From: Rhodobacteraceae bacterium LNNU 3342
GTDB lineage: Bacteria; Pseudomonadota; Alphaproteobacteria; Rhodobacterales; Rhodobacteraceae
Assembly: GCA_008711135.1 (NCBI GenBank)
Contig: VUAW01000001.1
Coordinates: 1-64,000 of the forward strand
Direction of reading: 5' to 3'
DNA length: 64,000 nt
A program made the position numbers and the translations under genes. Below are positions 7,202-17,635 of this stretch, in pieces (positions within the stretch are counted from its first letter, which is position 1; each line of letters opens with the position of its first letter). The notes beneath the pieces are model-generated. The model saw only the letters and a list, made by a program, of their open reading frames with translations. It made no database searches and was not told the DNA's origin.

Positions 7202-8350
7202 ATGATCATTACTGATGTAGAAGTCAGGGTCTTCCTGACGACGACGCGGCGCCATTCTGACAGCGCCGGGCACGCCCATCCAGGGCCCGCGCATCAGGTT
7301 GAACAGGCCATGCTGACGATCCGGACAGAAGATGGGAACGAAGGTCATTCCTTCACCGCGCCAGAAATCGTGCGGCCTCATGTCATCGACAAGTTCGTCA
7401 AGAAAGTCCTCATCGGGCAGGATCACCGCGATCGCGAACGGCTGTGGCATGACCTTGCCCACTGGCAGCGCGGATCGGCAGCCCAGCTGACGGATCGGAC
7501 GCTTGCCGTGGTGGACTGTGCCCTATGGGATCTGGCTGGACGTAGCCTGAACCAGCCGGTTTACAAGCTGATCGGGGGCTACCGCGACAAGGTTCTGGCC
7601 TATGGCAGCATCATGTGCGGTGATGAAATGGAAGGCGGGCTGGCAACGCCCGAGGATTATGGGCGCTTTGCCGAAACGCTGGTCAAACGCGGCTACAAGG
7701 GCATCAAGCTCCACACCTGGATGCCGCCTGTCAGTTGGGCGCCGGACGTCCGCATGGACATCAAGGCCTGTGCCGCAGTGCGAGAGGCCGTAGGTCCGGA
7801 CATCAGCCTGATGATCGACGCCTTCCACTGGTATTCCCGAACCGAGGCGCTGGAACTTGGGCGCGGCCTTGAGAAGCTCGGCTTCGACTGGATCGAGGAA
7901 CCGATGGATGAGCAGTCGATGTCATCCTACAAGTGGCTTGCCGACAACCTCGACATTCCGGTGGTGGGGCCTGAAAGCGCGGCGGGGAAGCATTGGCACC
8001 GCGCCGAATGGGTCAAGCACGGTGCTTGCGACATTCTGCGGACCGGGGTCAACGATGTGGGCGGCATCACCCCTGCCCTCAAGACCCTGCGCATGGCCGA
8101 ATCCTTTGGCATGATGTGCGAGGTTCACGGCAACACGGCCATGAACCTGCATGTCGTCGCGGCGTCTAAAAACTGCCGCTGGTACGAAAGGGGGCTGCTG
8201 CACCCCTTCCTCGAATACGACGACGGTCACGACTACCTGAAATCCCTGTCCGACCCTATGGATGCTGATGGCTATGTCCACGTGCCCGATCGCCCCGGCC
8301 TGGGAGAGGACATCGACTTCGACTTCATCGAGAACAACCGCGTTAGGTAG
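7202..8350 (+). CDS. Enolase-superfamily (mandelate racemase group) sugar-acid dehydratase
   Basis: A 382-aa protein with the mandelate-racemase/enolase layout: an N-terminal capping domain (about 1-130) and a TIM barrel. Visible site residues are the K-x-H pair Lys169/His171 (IKLHTW), metal ligands Asp206 (MIDAF), Glu232 (WIEEP) and Glu258 (GPES), and His309 (EVHG). Members of this kind dehydrate aldonic or aldaric acids to 2-keto-3-deoxy acids. The same locus encodes KdgD, which consumes 5-dehydro-4-deoxyglucarate, so the substrate is probably a C6 aldarate such as galactarate or glucarate; that is inference. It heads a plus-strand operon with the SGNH hydrolase and the solute-binding protein. 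Confidence 0.8.
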   Translation: MIITDVEVRVFLTTTRRHSDSAGHAHPGPAHQVEQAMLTIRTEDGNEGHSFTAPEIVRPHVIDKFVKKVLIGQDHRDRERLWHDLAHWQRGSAAQLTDRTLAVVDCALWDLAGRSLNQPVYKLIGGYRDKVLAYGSIMCGDEMEGGLATPEDYGRFAETLVKRGYKGIKLHTWMPPVSWAPDVRMDIKACAAVREAVGPDISLMIDAFHWYSRTEALELGRGLEKLGFDWIEEPMDEQSMSSYKWLADNLDIPVVGPESAAGKHWHRAEWVKHGACDILRTGVNDVGGITPALKTLRMAESFGMMCEVHGNTAMNLHVVAASKNCRWYERGLLHPFLEYDDGHDYLKSLSDPMDADGYVHVPDRPGLGEDIDFDFIENNRVR

Positions 8351-8365
8351 GTGGAGGAAGGCGGG

Positions 8366-9007
8366 ATGAAACAGATACTCGCCTTCGGGGACAGCCTGAC
8401 ATGGGGCGCCGACCCGGTAACCGGGTTGCGCCACCCCTACGACACGCAATGGCCGGTCGTGCTGGAGGCGGGTCTTGCGGGACTGGCGCGGGTTCACGCG
8501 GACGGCTTGGGTGGACGCACAACCTGCCGTGACGACCATTCGGGCCCCGCCTGCCGGAACGGGGTTCGGGCGCTGACCGTGGCGCTTGCCGCCCATATGC
8601 CCCTTGATCTGGTCATCCTGATGCTGGGGACCAATGACCTGAAGCCCGTACACGGGGGCATGGCAATTTCTGCTCAGGCAGGGATGCGCCGCTTGGCCGA
8701 AATCGTGATCACCTTCCCGCACAAACCCCGCAGCGCCGTGCCGCAGCTTCTGATCGTGGCCCCGCCGCCCTGCGCGCGCGGACCCGACGGCGCACCCGCC
8801 GGGGGACGCTCAATCGATCAGTCGCGGCTGCTTGCGCCGCTTTACGAAAGCCTTGCGAAAGAACTGGGCTGCAGCTTCCTTGATGCCAGAACGGTGGCCA
8901 CTGCCGATCCTGCCGATGGCGTTCATCTGGATGCAGAAAATACCGCTGCCATCGGTGATGCCCTTGTCGCGCCTGTCAAAAGCCTTCTGGCAGGCGCTTC
9001 TTCGTGA
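8366..9007 (+). CDS. SGNH/GDSL-family hydrolase (esterase)
   Basis: A 213-aa protein with SGNH block I GDSLTWG (nucleophile Ser near residue 10), block III GTND and a C-terminal DGVHLD holding the catalytic Asp-x-x-His. It is close to TesA/arylesterase-type lipases without a signal peptide. I chose ATG 8366 because GGAGGAAGG lies just upstream; the GTG at 8351 would place that Shine-Dalgarno inside the gene. It follows the dehydratase by 15 bp. In this locus it may remove acyl groups from sugar-acid substrates, which is inference. Confidence 0.8.
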   Translation: MKQILAFGDSLTWGADPVTGLRHPYDTQWPVVLEAGLAGLARVHADGLGGRTTCRDDHSGPACRNGVRALTVALAAHMPLDLVILMLGTNDLKPVHGGMAISAQAGMRRLAEIVITFPHKPRSAVPQLLIVAPPPCARGPDGAPAGGRSIDQSRLLAPLYESLAKELGCSFLDARTVATADPADGVHLDAENTAAIGDALVAPVKSLLAGASS

Positions 9008-9070
9008 AAACGGCCTCAAGGCCGCAAAGGCGTGCCGCTCGCCCATAATGCGGCAAACATGGGAGGAAAC

Positions 9071-10663
9071 ATGAAACACTTTCTGCTCTCGGCCGCGCTT
9101 GGGGCGCTTTGCCTTGGGGCGGCCCCGGTCTGGGCCGAAACCCCGGCGAACCAGCTCATCGTTGCGACCACGATGAACAACATCCTGACGCTTGACCCCG
9201 CCGCAATCACTGGGCGCGACACGGTCCAGGTGCTCAATAACATCTATGACACGCTGATCGTCCAGTCGCCTGATGACCGGTCGATCCAGCCGCGAATGGC
9301 CGAAAGCTGGGAGGTGGCTGAGGACCGGATGTCGATCCGCTTCACCCTGCGCGAAGGGGCGACCTTTGCCTCAGGCAACCCGGTCACCGCACAGGATGTT
9401 GCATGGAGCCTGACGCGCCTGATGCAGCTGAACCAGGCGCAGTCCTCGTTCCTGAAATCCCGTGGATTCAGCCTGGAGGAGGCCGACAAGCATTTCGTGG
9501 CCGAGGATGAGCGCACGTTTGTCATCAACCTGCCGCAGCCGGACGACCCGCAGTTGCTGATGATGGTGCTGGGGCAAAACGGGCCGGGCTCGATCCTTGA
9601 CCGTGAAACCGTGATGGCCAATGAACGCGATGGCGACATGGGCGCGGCGTGGCTGACGCTCAACTCCGCCGGATCGGGTCCTTACACGCTGACGCAGTGG
9701 TCCTCGAACGACTTCATCATCCTGACGCGGAACGAAGGGTACTGGGGCGCTGCCCCGGAAATGGCGCGCGTGCTGATGCGTCACCTGCCGGAATCGCAGA
9801 CCCAGCGGCTGATGCTGGAACGCGGCGACATCGACGTGGCCTACACGATGCAGGCGCCTGACCTTGCCGCGCTGGAAGGACACGACGACATCACGCTGGA
9901 GTCCGTGCCCGGGTCCGGCTTCTATTACCTTGCCATGTCGCTGAAGGATGAACGTTTCACCAACAAGAAGGTGCGCGAGGCGCTGCGGCTGCTGATCGAC
10001 TATGAAGGCATCAACAGCGCGATCATGCGCTATTACGGCCAGCCGCATCAGCGCCCTCTGTCCTCGGGCGTCATCGGGGAACTGCCCGATCCGGGTTACA
10101 CGCTCGATGTCGAGGCCGCAAAGGCCCTGCTGGCCGAGGCCGGCTATCCCGACGGGTTCAACGTCAGCCTGCGCGTTCTGTCCGAAGCCCCCTTTGCCAA
10201 CGCGGCGACCGCCATCCAGAACACCTTGGCGCAGGCGGGCATCAACGCCGAAATCATCAGTGGGTCGGGCGACCAGATCTATGGCGCGATGCGCGAACGC
10301 AACTTTGAGCTTCTGGTGGGCCGGGGCGGCGGCGGCCAGCACCCCCACCCCGACAGCAACCTGCGCGCACTCGCCTACAACCCCGACAACAGCGACGAGG
10401 CGCGGCTGACCAACTACCAAGGCTGGCGCACCAGCTTCTATGATCCGCAGTTGAACGAGATGATCGAAACTGCGCTGCTGGAGCGGGATTCCGAACAACA
10501 GGTCGCCCTGTACCAAGAAATCCAGACCTACATGGACGAGATCGTGATGCCGATCCTGCCATTTTCCGAAGTGGTCGATACCGCCGCCTATCGGTCGGAC
10601 GTGGAAGGCATCATCGTCAGCCCCTGGGTTTCCCGGTTCGAGGAAGTGACGAAGAACCGCTAA
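9071..10663 (+). CDS. ABC transporter substrate-binding protein, family 5 (DppA/OppA type)
   Basis: A 530-aa periplasmic binding protein. ATG 9071 follows a strong GGGAGGAAAC site and opens a signal peptide (MKHFLLSAALGALCLGAAPVWA) with likely cleavage after residue 22. The mature protein has the family-5 layout: LTLDPA near the N-terminus, WEVAEDRMSIRFTLREGATF, and a long C-terminal lobe ending near residue 525. Family-5 proteins bind peptides but also nickel, opines and oligosaccharides. The matching permeases and ATPases are encoded convergently at 10784-14304, and the neighbouring enzymes point to a carbohydrate or sugar-acid ligand rather than peptides. Confidence 0.88.
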   Translation: MKHFLLSAALGALCLGAAPVWAETPANQLIVATTMNNILTLDPAAITGRDTVQVLNNIYDTLIVQSPDDRSIQPRMAESWEVAEDRMSIRFTLREGATFASGNPVTAQDVAWSLTRLMQLNQAQSSFLKSRGFSLEEADKHFVAEDERTFVINLPQPDDPQLLMMVLGQNGPGSILDRETVMANERDGDMGAAWLTLNSAGSGPYTLTQWSSNDFIILTRNEGYWGAAPEMARVLMRHLPESQTQRLMLERGDIDVAYTMQAPDLAALEGHDDITLESVPGSGFYYLAMSLKDERFTNKKVREALRLLIDYEGINSAIMRYYGQPHQRPLSSGVIGELPDPGYTLDVEAAKALLAEAGYPDGFNVSLRVLSEAPFANAATAIQNTLAQAGINAEIISGSGDQIYGAMRERNFELLVGRGGGGQHPHPDSNLRALAYNPDNSDEARLTNYQGWRTSFYDPQLNEMIETALLERDSEQQVALYQEIQTYMDEIVMPILPFSEVVDTAAYRSDVEGIIVSPWVSRFEEVTKNR

Positions 10664-10684
10664 ACGCACGGCGCTGAACAGATG

Positions 10685-10714
10685 ACGGGCGCATCCACAG
10701 ATGCGCCCGTTTTT
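10685..10714 (+). terminator. Rho-independent terminator after the substrate-binding protein gene
   Basis: A perfect 10-bp stem (ACGGGCGCAT / ATGCGCCCGT) with a 6-nt loop is followed by a short T run, 21 bp after the stop codon. It sits between two convergent operons. Confidence 0.85.
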
Positions 10715-10783
10715 CATTGGCCATGAAGACCGGCAAAAGAAAAGGCCGCGCAATCTGCGCGGCCCCTTGCGAAGATGGAAAAT

Positions 10784-11545
10784 TCAGAGCTGGCCTTCGT
10801 ATTCCAGCGACGCTGCGATTAGTTCCCGCGCATAGGGATGGGTGGCGCCGTTACCGGGAATGGCCGCACGAGGCAGCACCTCGGTCACCTCTCCGTGCAG
10901 CATGACGGCAAAGCGGTCACACATGTGGTCCACCACCGCCAGATCATGCGTGACCATGATATAGGTAAAGCCGCGCTCCTCACGCAGGCGGTTCAGCAGG
11001 TTCAGGATCTCTGCCTGCACCGAAACATCCAGTGCCGAAGTCGGCTCGTCCAGCAGCAGAAGCGAGGGTTCAAGGATCAGCGCACGCGCGATTGCCACGC
11101 GCTGCCGCTGCCCGCCCGAAAGCTGGTGGGGGAAGCGGTCAAGGAAGCTGACGGGCAGCCCCACGTCGGTCAGTGCCCTGTTCATGCGGGCCTCATGGTT
11201 GTCCATGCCGTGGATGCGTAGCGGCTCTGCCAGAACCGTCCTAACCGATTGACGCGGATGCAGCGACCCATAGGGGTCCTGGAACACCATCTGCATCAGG
11301 CGGCAGCGTTCCTTGAGCGGGATGTCCCGCACGTTCCGGCCGCCGATCCGCACCTCCCCGGTCCAGATGTCGGTCAGCAGCGACATGCAGCGCAGGACCG
11401 TGGACTTGCCCGATCCGCTTTCGCCTACCAGCCCGAAACATTCCCCCGCCGCGACGGAAAAGGACACCCCCGGCAAGACGCGAACCGCGCTGAGCCCCTG
11501 CCCGAAGGTGATGGCGAGATCGCGGATCTCCACGGAAACCGTCAT
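10784..11545 (-). CDS. Dpp/Opp-type ABC transporter ATP-binding protein (DppF-like)
   Basis: A 253-aa ATPase with Walker [10 protein letters not shown] (about 41-49), signature LSGGQRQRVAIARA and Walker [13 protein letters not shown]. The start at 11545 overlaps the stop of the DppD-like gene (ATGA); the frame extends 7 codons upstream, but that would lie inside the previous gene. It is the last gene of the minus-strand operon. It forms the second nucleotide-binding subunit of the importer whose binding protein is encoded at 9071-10663. At 253 aa it is shorter than many DppF proteins (about 320 aa), lacking a long C-terminal extension. Confidence 0.88.
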   Translation of the reverse strand: MTVSVEIRDLAITFGQGLSAVRVLPGVSFSVAAGECFGLVGESGSGKSTVLRCMSLLTDIWTGEVRIGGRNVRDIPLKERCRLMQMVFQDPYGSLHPRQSVRTVLAEPLRIHGMDNHEARMNRALTDVGLPVSFLDRFPHQLSGGQRQRVAIARALILEPSLLLLDEPTSALDVSVQAEILNLLNRLREERGFTYIMVTHDLAVVDHMCDRFAVMLHGEVTEVLPRAAIPGNGATHPYARELIAASLEYEGQL

Positions 11546-12381
11546 TGGGTGAACTCCTCGGTCCATTCAGGGCGACGGTCCAGCACTGCCAGTGGCGCCC
11601 GGGGACCGCCGATGCGCGGCTGCGCGGCAAGCAGGCCGCGGGTATAGGGATGCGTCGCCTGGTCGAGATCCCGCGCCGCGATGGTTTCCACCACCCTGCC
11701 CCCGTACATGATCAGCACCCGGTCGCAGAAATTGCGCACGAGGTTCAGGTCATGGCTGATCATGATCAGCCCGATGCCCCGGTCGCGCACCAGCCCGTCC
11801 AGGATGTTCAGCACCTGAAGCCGCACCGTCACGTCCAGCGCCGAGGTTGGTTCATCTGCGATCACCAGGTCGGGATCGGCAAGTAGCATCATCGCGATCA
11901 TCACCCGCTGCCCCATCCCGCCCGAGATTTCGTGCGGATAAAGGTCATGGACCCGTTCGGGATCCCGGATGCGGACAGCGGCCAGCATCTCCAGCGTCTT
12001 GGCCTTGGCCTCTGCGCGCGACACGGGGAAGTGCCGCAGGTAGGCCTCGGCCACCTGATGACCCACGCGCCGGATCGGGTTCAGGCTGAACTTCGGGTCC
12101 TGCAGGATCATCGACATGCGCCGGCCCCGCAGTTTCAGCATCTGCGCTTCTGACAGGGCCGTCAGGTCCGTTCCTTCGAACCGCATTATGTCCGCGCTGA
12201 CCTTGGCCGAAGGCAACAGCCGCAGAATCGCCCGGCCTACCGTGGATTTTCCCGAACCGCTTTCGCCCACGATGCCCAGCCGTTCACGCCCAAGGGTGAA
12301 TGACACCCCACGTACGGCATCGGCAGGCGCGCCATTGTAGCGGATGGACAGGTTCTTCACCTCAAGGATTGGTTGTTCCAT
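11542..12381 (-). CDS. Dpp/Opp-type ABC transporter ATP-binding protein (DppD-like)
   Basis: A 279-aa ATPase with Walker [10 protein letters not shown] (about 38-46), a Q-loop at ILQDP, the signature [12 protein letters not shown] and Walker [13 protein letters not shown]. The Met-Gly in the signature in place of the usual Gly-Gln is a small departure from the consensus. It pairs with the DppF-like ATPase and overlaps it by 4 bp, and it follows the DppC-like permease by 4 bp, all in one operon. Confidence 0.88.
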   Translation of the reverse strand: MEQPILEVKNLSIRYNGAPADAVRGVSFTLGRERLGIVGESGSGKSTVGRAILRLLPSAKVSADIMRFEGTDLTALSEAQMLKLRGRRMSMILQDPKFSLNPIRRVGHQVAEAYLRHFPVSRAEAKAKTLEMLAAVRIRDPERVHDLYPHEISGGMGQRVMIAMMLLADPDLVIADEPTSALDVTVRLQVLNILDGLVRDRGIGLIMISHDLNLVRNFCDRVLIMYGGRVVETIAARDLDQATHPYTRGLLAAQPRIGGPRAPLAVLDRRPEWTEEFTQ

Positions 12382-12385
12382 GCCC

Positions 12386-13285
12386 TCACCTCCGGTTCAT
12401 CTGTTTCGGGTCGAGCGCGTCGCGCAGCCCGTCGCCCAGCAGGTTGAAGGCGAGGCTGACGGACAGGATGGCGATGCCTGGGAAGGTCACCAGCCACCAG
12501 CTGTCGATCATGTAGCGGCGGCCCGTGGCGATCATCGCGCCCCATTCGGGCATGGGCGGCTGTGCGCCAAGGCCAAGGAAACCAAGTCCCGCCGCCGTCA
12601 GGATGACGGTCGCCATGTTCAGCGTCAGCCGGATCATGACGGACGGCAGGCACATCGGCATGATGGACTTGACGATGATCCGCATGGGCGAGGCTCCCTG
12701 AAGCCGCGCTGCGGCGATATAGTCGGCCTTGCGAAAGGTCATCGTCTCGGCCCGCGCCAGGCGCGCAATCGGAGGCCAGGCGGTCAGCGCGATGGCGATG
12801 ATGGCGTTGTTCAGGCTGGGCCCCAGCGCCGCCACGAAGGCCAGCGCAAGGATCAGCGACGGGAACGACAGGAAGATGTCGGTGATCCGCATCATCAACG
12901 TATCGAAGCGCCCGCCGAAATAGCCCGACGTCGTGCCCACGATCAGCCCGATCGGCCCCACCACGATCGACACGAGGAAGATAATCGTCAGGGTGATCCG
13001 CGACCCCCAGACCAGCCGGCTGAAGATGTCGCGCCCCAGTTCATCCGTACCGAAAAGGTGCCCGTTCCCCGGCGGCTGAAGGACATTGGTGAGGTTTTGC
13101 GCGTAGGGGCTGTAGGGTGCGATGAGCGGCGCAAAAACCGCCGTCGCCACAAGTACGGCCACCACGATCAACCCAAAAGCCGAGGGCGGGGACCGCATCA
13201 GGAACACAGCGATGTTGCGCACGGCCCGAAGCGAGGACGGCATACGCGAAACGGGGGCTGGCATGTCGATGTCCTTGGCGGTCAT
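12386..13285 (-). CDS. Dpp/Opp-type ABC transporter permease (DppC-like)
   Basis: A 299-aa membrane protein, start ATG 13285 (MTAKDIDMP) overlapping the stop of the DppB-like gene. It has one N-terminal TM helix (about 35-57), then the DppC hallmark HLFGTDELGRDIFSR before five further TM helices. The cytoplasmic coupling loop ARLQGASPMRIIVKSIMP contains the EAA-type motif, with Gln in place of Glu-Ala. Together with the DppB-like permease it forms the import channel. Confidence 0.88.
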   Translation of the reverse strand: MTAKDIDMPAPVSRMPSSLRAVRNIAVFLMRSPPSAFGLIVVAVLVATAVFAPLIAPYSPYAQNLTNVLQPPGNGHLFGTDELGRDIFSRLVWGSRITLTIIFLVSIVVGPIGLIVGTTSGYFGGRFDTLMMRITDIFLSFPSLILALAFVAALGPSLNNAIIAIALTAWPPIARLARAETMTFRKADYIAAARLQGASPMRIIVKSIMPMCLPSVMIRLTLNMATVILTAAGLGFLGLGAQPPMPEWGAMIATGRRYMIDSWWLVTFPGIAILSVSLAFNLLGDGLRDALDPKQMNRR

Positions 13286-14304
13286 TTTGTCCTCGGGTCG
13301 AACAAGCGATAAAGAACGTCGGACAGAAGGTTCAGCCCGATGAAGATGACGCCAACGATCAGCACGCAGGTCATCACCGCGTTCATGTCGCCAATGATCA
13401 GGTTGCTGGTCAGGTACTGGCCAAAGCCGGGCCATGCAAAGACCGTCTCGATCAGGACCGCGCCTTCCAGCAGGCTGCCATAGGCAAGCGCCACAATCGT
13501 CACCAGCTGCACGCGGATGTTGATGAATGCGTGGCGCCAGATCGTCTGCCGGCGTGACAGGCCCTTGACCCGCGCGGTGGTCATGTATTCCTGGCTCAGC
13601 TGATCCAGCATGAAGCTGCGCGTCATCCGGGTGATATAGGCGGAGGACGAATATCCAAGGAGCGAGGCCGGAAGGATCAGGTGGTTGAGCGCGGACCAGA
13701 ACACCTCTGGCTGGCCGGCAAGCAGGCTGTCAATCAGCAGGAAGCCGGTGCGGGACGGAACCATGCCGATGTAGAACTGGCTCATCCGGCCCGATCCGCC
13801 CACCCAGCCCAGATGCGCGTAAAAGACGATGAGCGCGATCATCCCGGTCCAGAAGATCGGCATCGAGTGGCCGAACAGGCTGAAGACCCGCACAAGATGG
13901 TCCTGCCAGCGATCCTTGTTGACCGCCGCAGCGATGCCAAGGGGGATGCCCAGGCCGGCCCCGATCAGGATGGCAAAGGTCGCAAGTTCGATAGTGGCTG
14001 GCATGACATGTATGATGTCTTCAATGACCGGGCGGCCGGTACGGATGGAATGTCCGAAGTTGCCGGTGAACACATCGCCGAGGTAGTGCAGGAACTGTTG
14101 CCACACCGGCCGGTCAAGCCCGAGATCGCGAACCGCCTGCTCATAAACCTCGCGCGAGGCATCCTCGCCCACCATGGCACGGGCGGGATCTGCCGGCATG
14201 AACCGGCCGATGGCGAAGGTCAGCACCAGAAGCCCAACCAGTGTTGCAGCGATGCTGCCAAGGTGGCTGGACAGGGACCAGACCCGGATCCTGTTTTTCA
14301 GCAT
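13282..14304 (-). CDS. Dpp/Opp-type ABC transporter permease (DppB-like)
   Basis: A 340-aa membrane protein with six predicted TM helices. The start ATG 14304 (MLKNRIRV) follows a GGAAGGGGGG stretch; the reading frame extends upstream to 14376 without support. The N-terminal helix is followed by a periplasmic loop with DPARAMVGEDAS and DLGLDRPVWQQFLHYLGDV, typical of DppB/OppB. The coupling loop near residues 225-245 reads YMTTARVKGLSRRQTIW. It lies 108 bp downstream of the alpha/beta hydrolase gene and may have its own promoter there. Confidence 0.88.
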   Translation of the reverse strand: MLKNRIRVWSLSSHLGSIAATLVGLLVLTFAIGRFMPADPARAMVGEDASREVYEQAVRDLGLDRPVWQQFLHYLGDVFTGNFGHSIRTGRPVIEDIIHVMPATIELATFAILIGAGLGIPLGIAAAVNKDRWQDHLVRVFSLFGHSMPIFWTGMIALIVFYAHLGWVGGSGRMSQFYIGMVPSRTGFLLIDSLLAGQPEVFWSALNHLILPASLLGYSSSAYITRMTRSFMLDQLSQEYMTTARVKGLSRRQTIWRHAFINIRVQLVTIVALAYGSLLEGAVLIETVFAWPGFGQYLTSNLIIGDMNAVMTCVLIVGVIFIGLNLLSDVLYRLFDPRTK

Positions 14305-14412
14305 ATTCCCCCCCTTCCCTGCCTGATGCAGAGGCTCACGCCCAAACATGTATGACAGGTTAGAATAAGTTGTCACGCAGACAGCGACCTGTCAAGCACG
14401 CCGTTCCGCCGC

Positions 14413-15471
14413 TCAGCGCAACTGCCGCTCAAGCCAGTCAAAAGCGGCTGCCTGCTGCGCCGGCAGGAACGCATGGCCGCCGGCGGGCCGGCTCAGGCAC
14501 AGCCGATCCAGCGCGCCCCAAGCCCCCCAAACTTCCGAGAGCTTCGCAAACGCCTCTGAGACTGCGCGCGATGGGAACAGGTGATCCGCCTGCCCTACCT
14601 CGACATACATCGCCCGCGGCGCGACAAGCGCTGCCACGTCCGGCAGATCCAGATGGCGATGCAGAAGCGGATGCGTCATCCAAAAGGCAGACTGGCCCCG
14701 AAGGTGGTTGTTCCCCGGCACCAGCAGTTCGGGCAGGCTTGCCATCCAGCCGCTTGCCACCACCGCGCGAACCTGCGGCGACATGGCTGCCGCCTGCCAT
14801 GCGCGAAAGGCGCCAAGAGAAAAGCCCACCGTCGCGATCCGCTCTTCGTCCACCTTTGGCAAGCTGGTCAGGACCGCCAAGGCGCGCTGATCCTGCAACG
14901 CCAGAACACCTGCCGCGCTGAGGCCCAGATGCATCAGGTTGCAGGCCAGAGCCTGCTGCGCCTCATAGCCGTTCCCCCCCAGCGCACCCCAGCCGAGAAC
15001 GTCGCAGCAAAGCACCAGATGGCCCCGCCGCGCCAGCTCCGGGCCAAAGGGTTGTACGCCAAAGAAGCGGCCATACCAGGCATCAGCCTGGGGGTTCGCC
15101 GGACCGGGCGCCGGAATGCATTTCTCCTTGCCCATGGCGAATTCCGACCCGTGGTCGTGCAGGGCCAGAACAGCCGGAAAAGGCCCCGCCCCTTTCGGCA
15201 CAAGCACAAGTGCCTGCGCCTCTACCCCTTCGATCAGGGTCAGGCGCAGCAGGCGGGCAAGGTGATCGCCCCGATCCTCTTCAGCCAGCACAGCCGTATC
15301 CGCGTCCGGAGTTGGCAGATCAGGCAGCGCGAGATCGCAAAGGATCGTGCGGGCTGCCCCTTGCCACTGCGCGACATCGCCGCCAACCGCCCGCCATCCA
15401 TCCGGAAAGCCCCATGCCTCGCGGGTCAAGGCCATGGGCAGATTGTCTGCGGAAATGGCCGTGCTGGTCAT
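14413..15471 (-). CDS. Alpha/beta hydrolase (dienelactone hydrolase/acetyl-xylan-esterase-like)
   Basis: A 352-aa protein with an alpha/beta hydrolase core: LALHDHGSEFAMGKEK (oxyanion region), CDVLGWGALGG, the nucleophile elbow GFSLGAFRAW and a C-terminal GGHAFLP with the likely catalytic His. The long insert after the first strand resembles acetyl-xylan esterase or peptidase-S15-like members. I chose ATG 15471; an in-frame ATG at 15501 would overlap the end of kdgD by 23 bp. No signal peptide is seen, so it acts in the cytoplasm, perhaps de-esterifying an imported sugar-acid conjugate (inference from neighbours). Confidence 0.7.
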   Translation of the reverse strand: MTSTAISADNLPMALTREAWGFPDGWRAVGGDVAQWQGAARTILCDLALPDLPTPDADTAVLAEEDRGDHLARLLRLTLIEGVEAQALVLVPKGAGPFPAVLALHDHGSEFAMGKEKCIPAPGPANPQADAWYGRFFGVQPFGPELARRGHLVLCCDVLGWGALGGNGYEAQQALACNLMHLGLSAAGVLALQDQRALAVLTSLPKVDEERIATVGFSLGAFRAWQAAAMSPQVRAVVASGWMASLPELLVPGNNHLRGQSAFWMTHPLLHRHLDLPDVAALVAPRAMYVEVGQADHLFPSRAVSEAFAKLSEVWGAWGALDRLCLSRPAGGHAFLPAQQAAAFDWLERQLR

Positions 15472-15478
15472 CGCCCTG

Positions 15479-16465
<987 letters not shown>

Positions 16466-16662
16466 ATACAAGTGATATGATGAATTTGATTCCGCTCCCG
16501 GTTCAGGCGATTTGGCTATGTTTTGGACACGAAAACGCAATACACCTAGTCTCTCACTAATGATAGAAGATGCCGTCGCCGTAACTAGTACGACGACTTG
16601 ACACATCAACGCCGATATGGTCTGACAAGATGATCTGCAATGCTCACATCAGGGGCTGGACC

Positions 16663-17578
16663 ATGACCTTCATCCCAAGGGAAAGCATCTCGTTCTGGGC
16701 GGATGAGTGGATGGGGCTCGACTGTCATAGCACGCCTGACCACAGGCCCACGTGTTCGCCGCTAGCATGACAGCACTTCTAGACTGTGCCGCGCATGACG
16801 CCGAGCAAGCGCACGCCACTTTCGGCAACAACAGGCGCAAACCACGCGTTACATTGCGTGAGACGATCGCAGAGGACATAGAAAAACGCGCAGCGGCCAC
16901 GGGGCTTCCACACGCGCGACATGAAGAGGAAAACGGGCGCACCACCGGACAACTGCACGTTTTCGCAAGCCCTCTGCGGACAGGTGACTATTTCGACCGG
17001 CGGAATGATCCGGCGCTGCCCTGCCGGGTGACGCCCCGTCCCGGCATTCGGATGACGCAACGACCGGGCAGCCCGATGGCAGCATTTGGCGCTTCGAATT
17101 TACTGGCATTTTCTGTCGCGGGCGAGGCCTCGGCCCTGGCCGCTGGCTGCCCCGTTGTCGTCAAGAGCCAGTCTGCACGTCCCGGAACCGGCGAGGTGGT
17201 GGCCCGAGCCATCAAAGCCGCCATTGCCCGGGGACAGATCGCCCCCCGCGCTTTCATCCTGATCCAAGGCGGGAATGGAGAAATCAGCGCACCGCTGGTG
17301 TCACACCGGCATCTTGTCGAAACGGCATCCCATCCACTAGCTTCAGCGGCAGTGCAGGACATGTTGATCGACGCCTATCGCGAGGGCAGCCGTCCTCTGC
17401 CTGCAACGGCGAACGTTCAGCAGCATCTGGCCCTGTCTGCCGGTCCCGGCAGACAGGGCCACATCTTTACGTCACCAGCGGTGAGGTCAGGCTGCAGACG
17501 CACAGCTTGGCACAAGAGATGCGGCCGGCGGCGCATCAGAATCTGCCCGACGCGCTTCTTCACCCGGACCTGCGATGA
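16663..17578 (+). pseudogene. Alpha-ketoglutaric semialdehyde dehydrogenase, degraded
   Basis: The start is recognisable (ATG 16663, MTFIPRESISFWADEWMG), but the frame closes at about 16765. Aldehyde dehydrogenase sequence resumes in another frame with GLPHAR, GRTTGQLHVFASPLR and MAAFGASNLLAFSVAGEASA followed by LAAGCPVVVK. A third frame supplies the C-terminal end RPAAHQNLPDALL, closing with TGA at 17576-17578. The whole remnant is about 0.9 kb against about 1.5 kb for the intact gene. The catalytic Glu and Cys segments are missing, so it is inactive. Family recall assigns it to the KGSADH group (2,5-dioxovalerate to 2-oxoglutarate), the step after KdgD. Confidence 0.8.
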
Positions 17579-17635
17579 GGTGTTCAAACATGCCCGGCGC
17601 CGCAATATATTGACCACAGTTACAAGAGGATGGCC

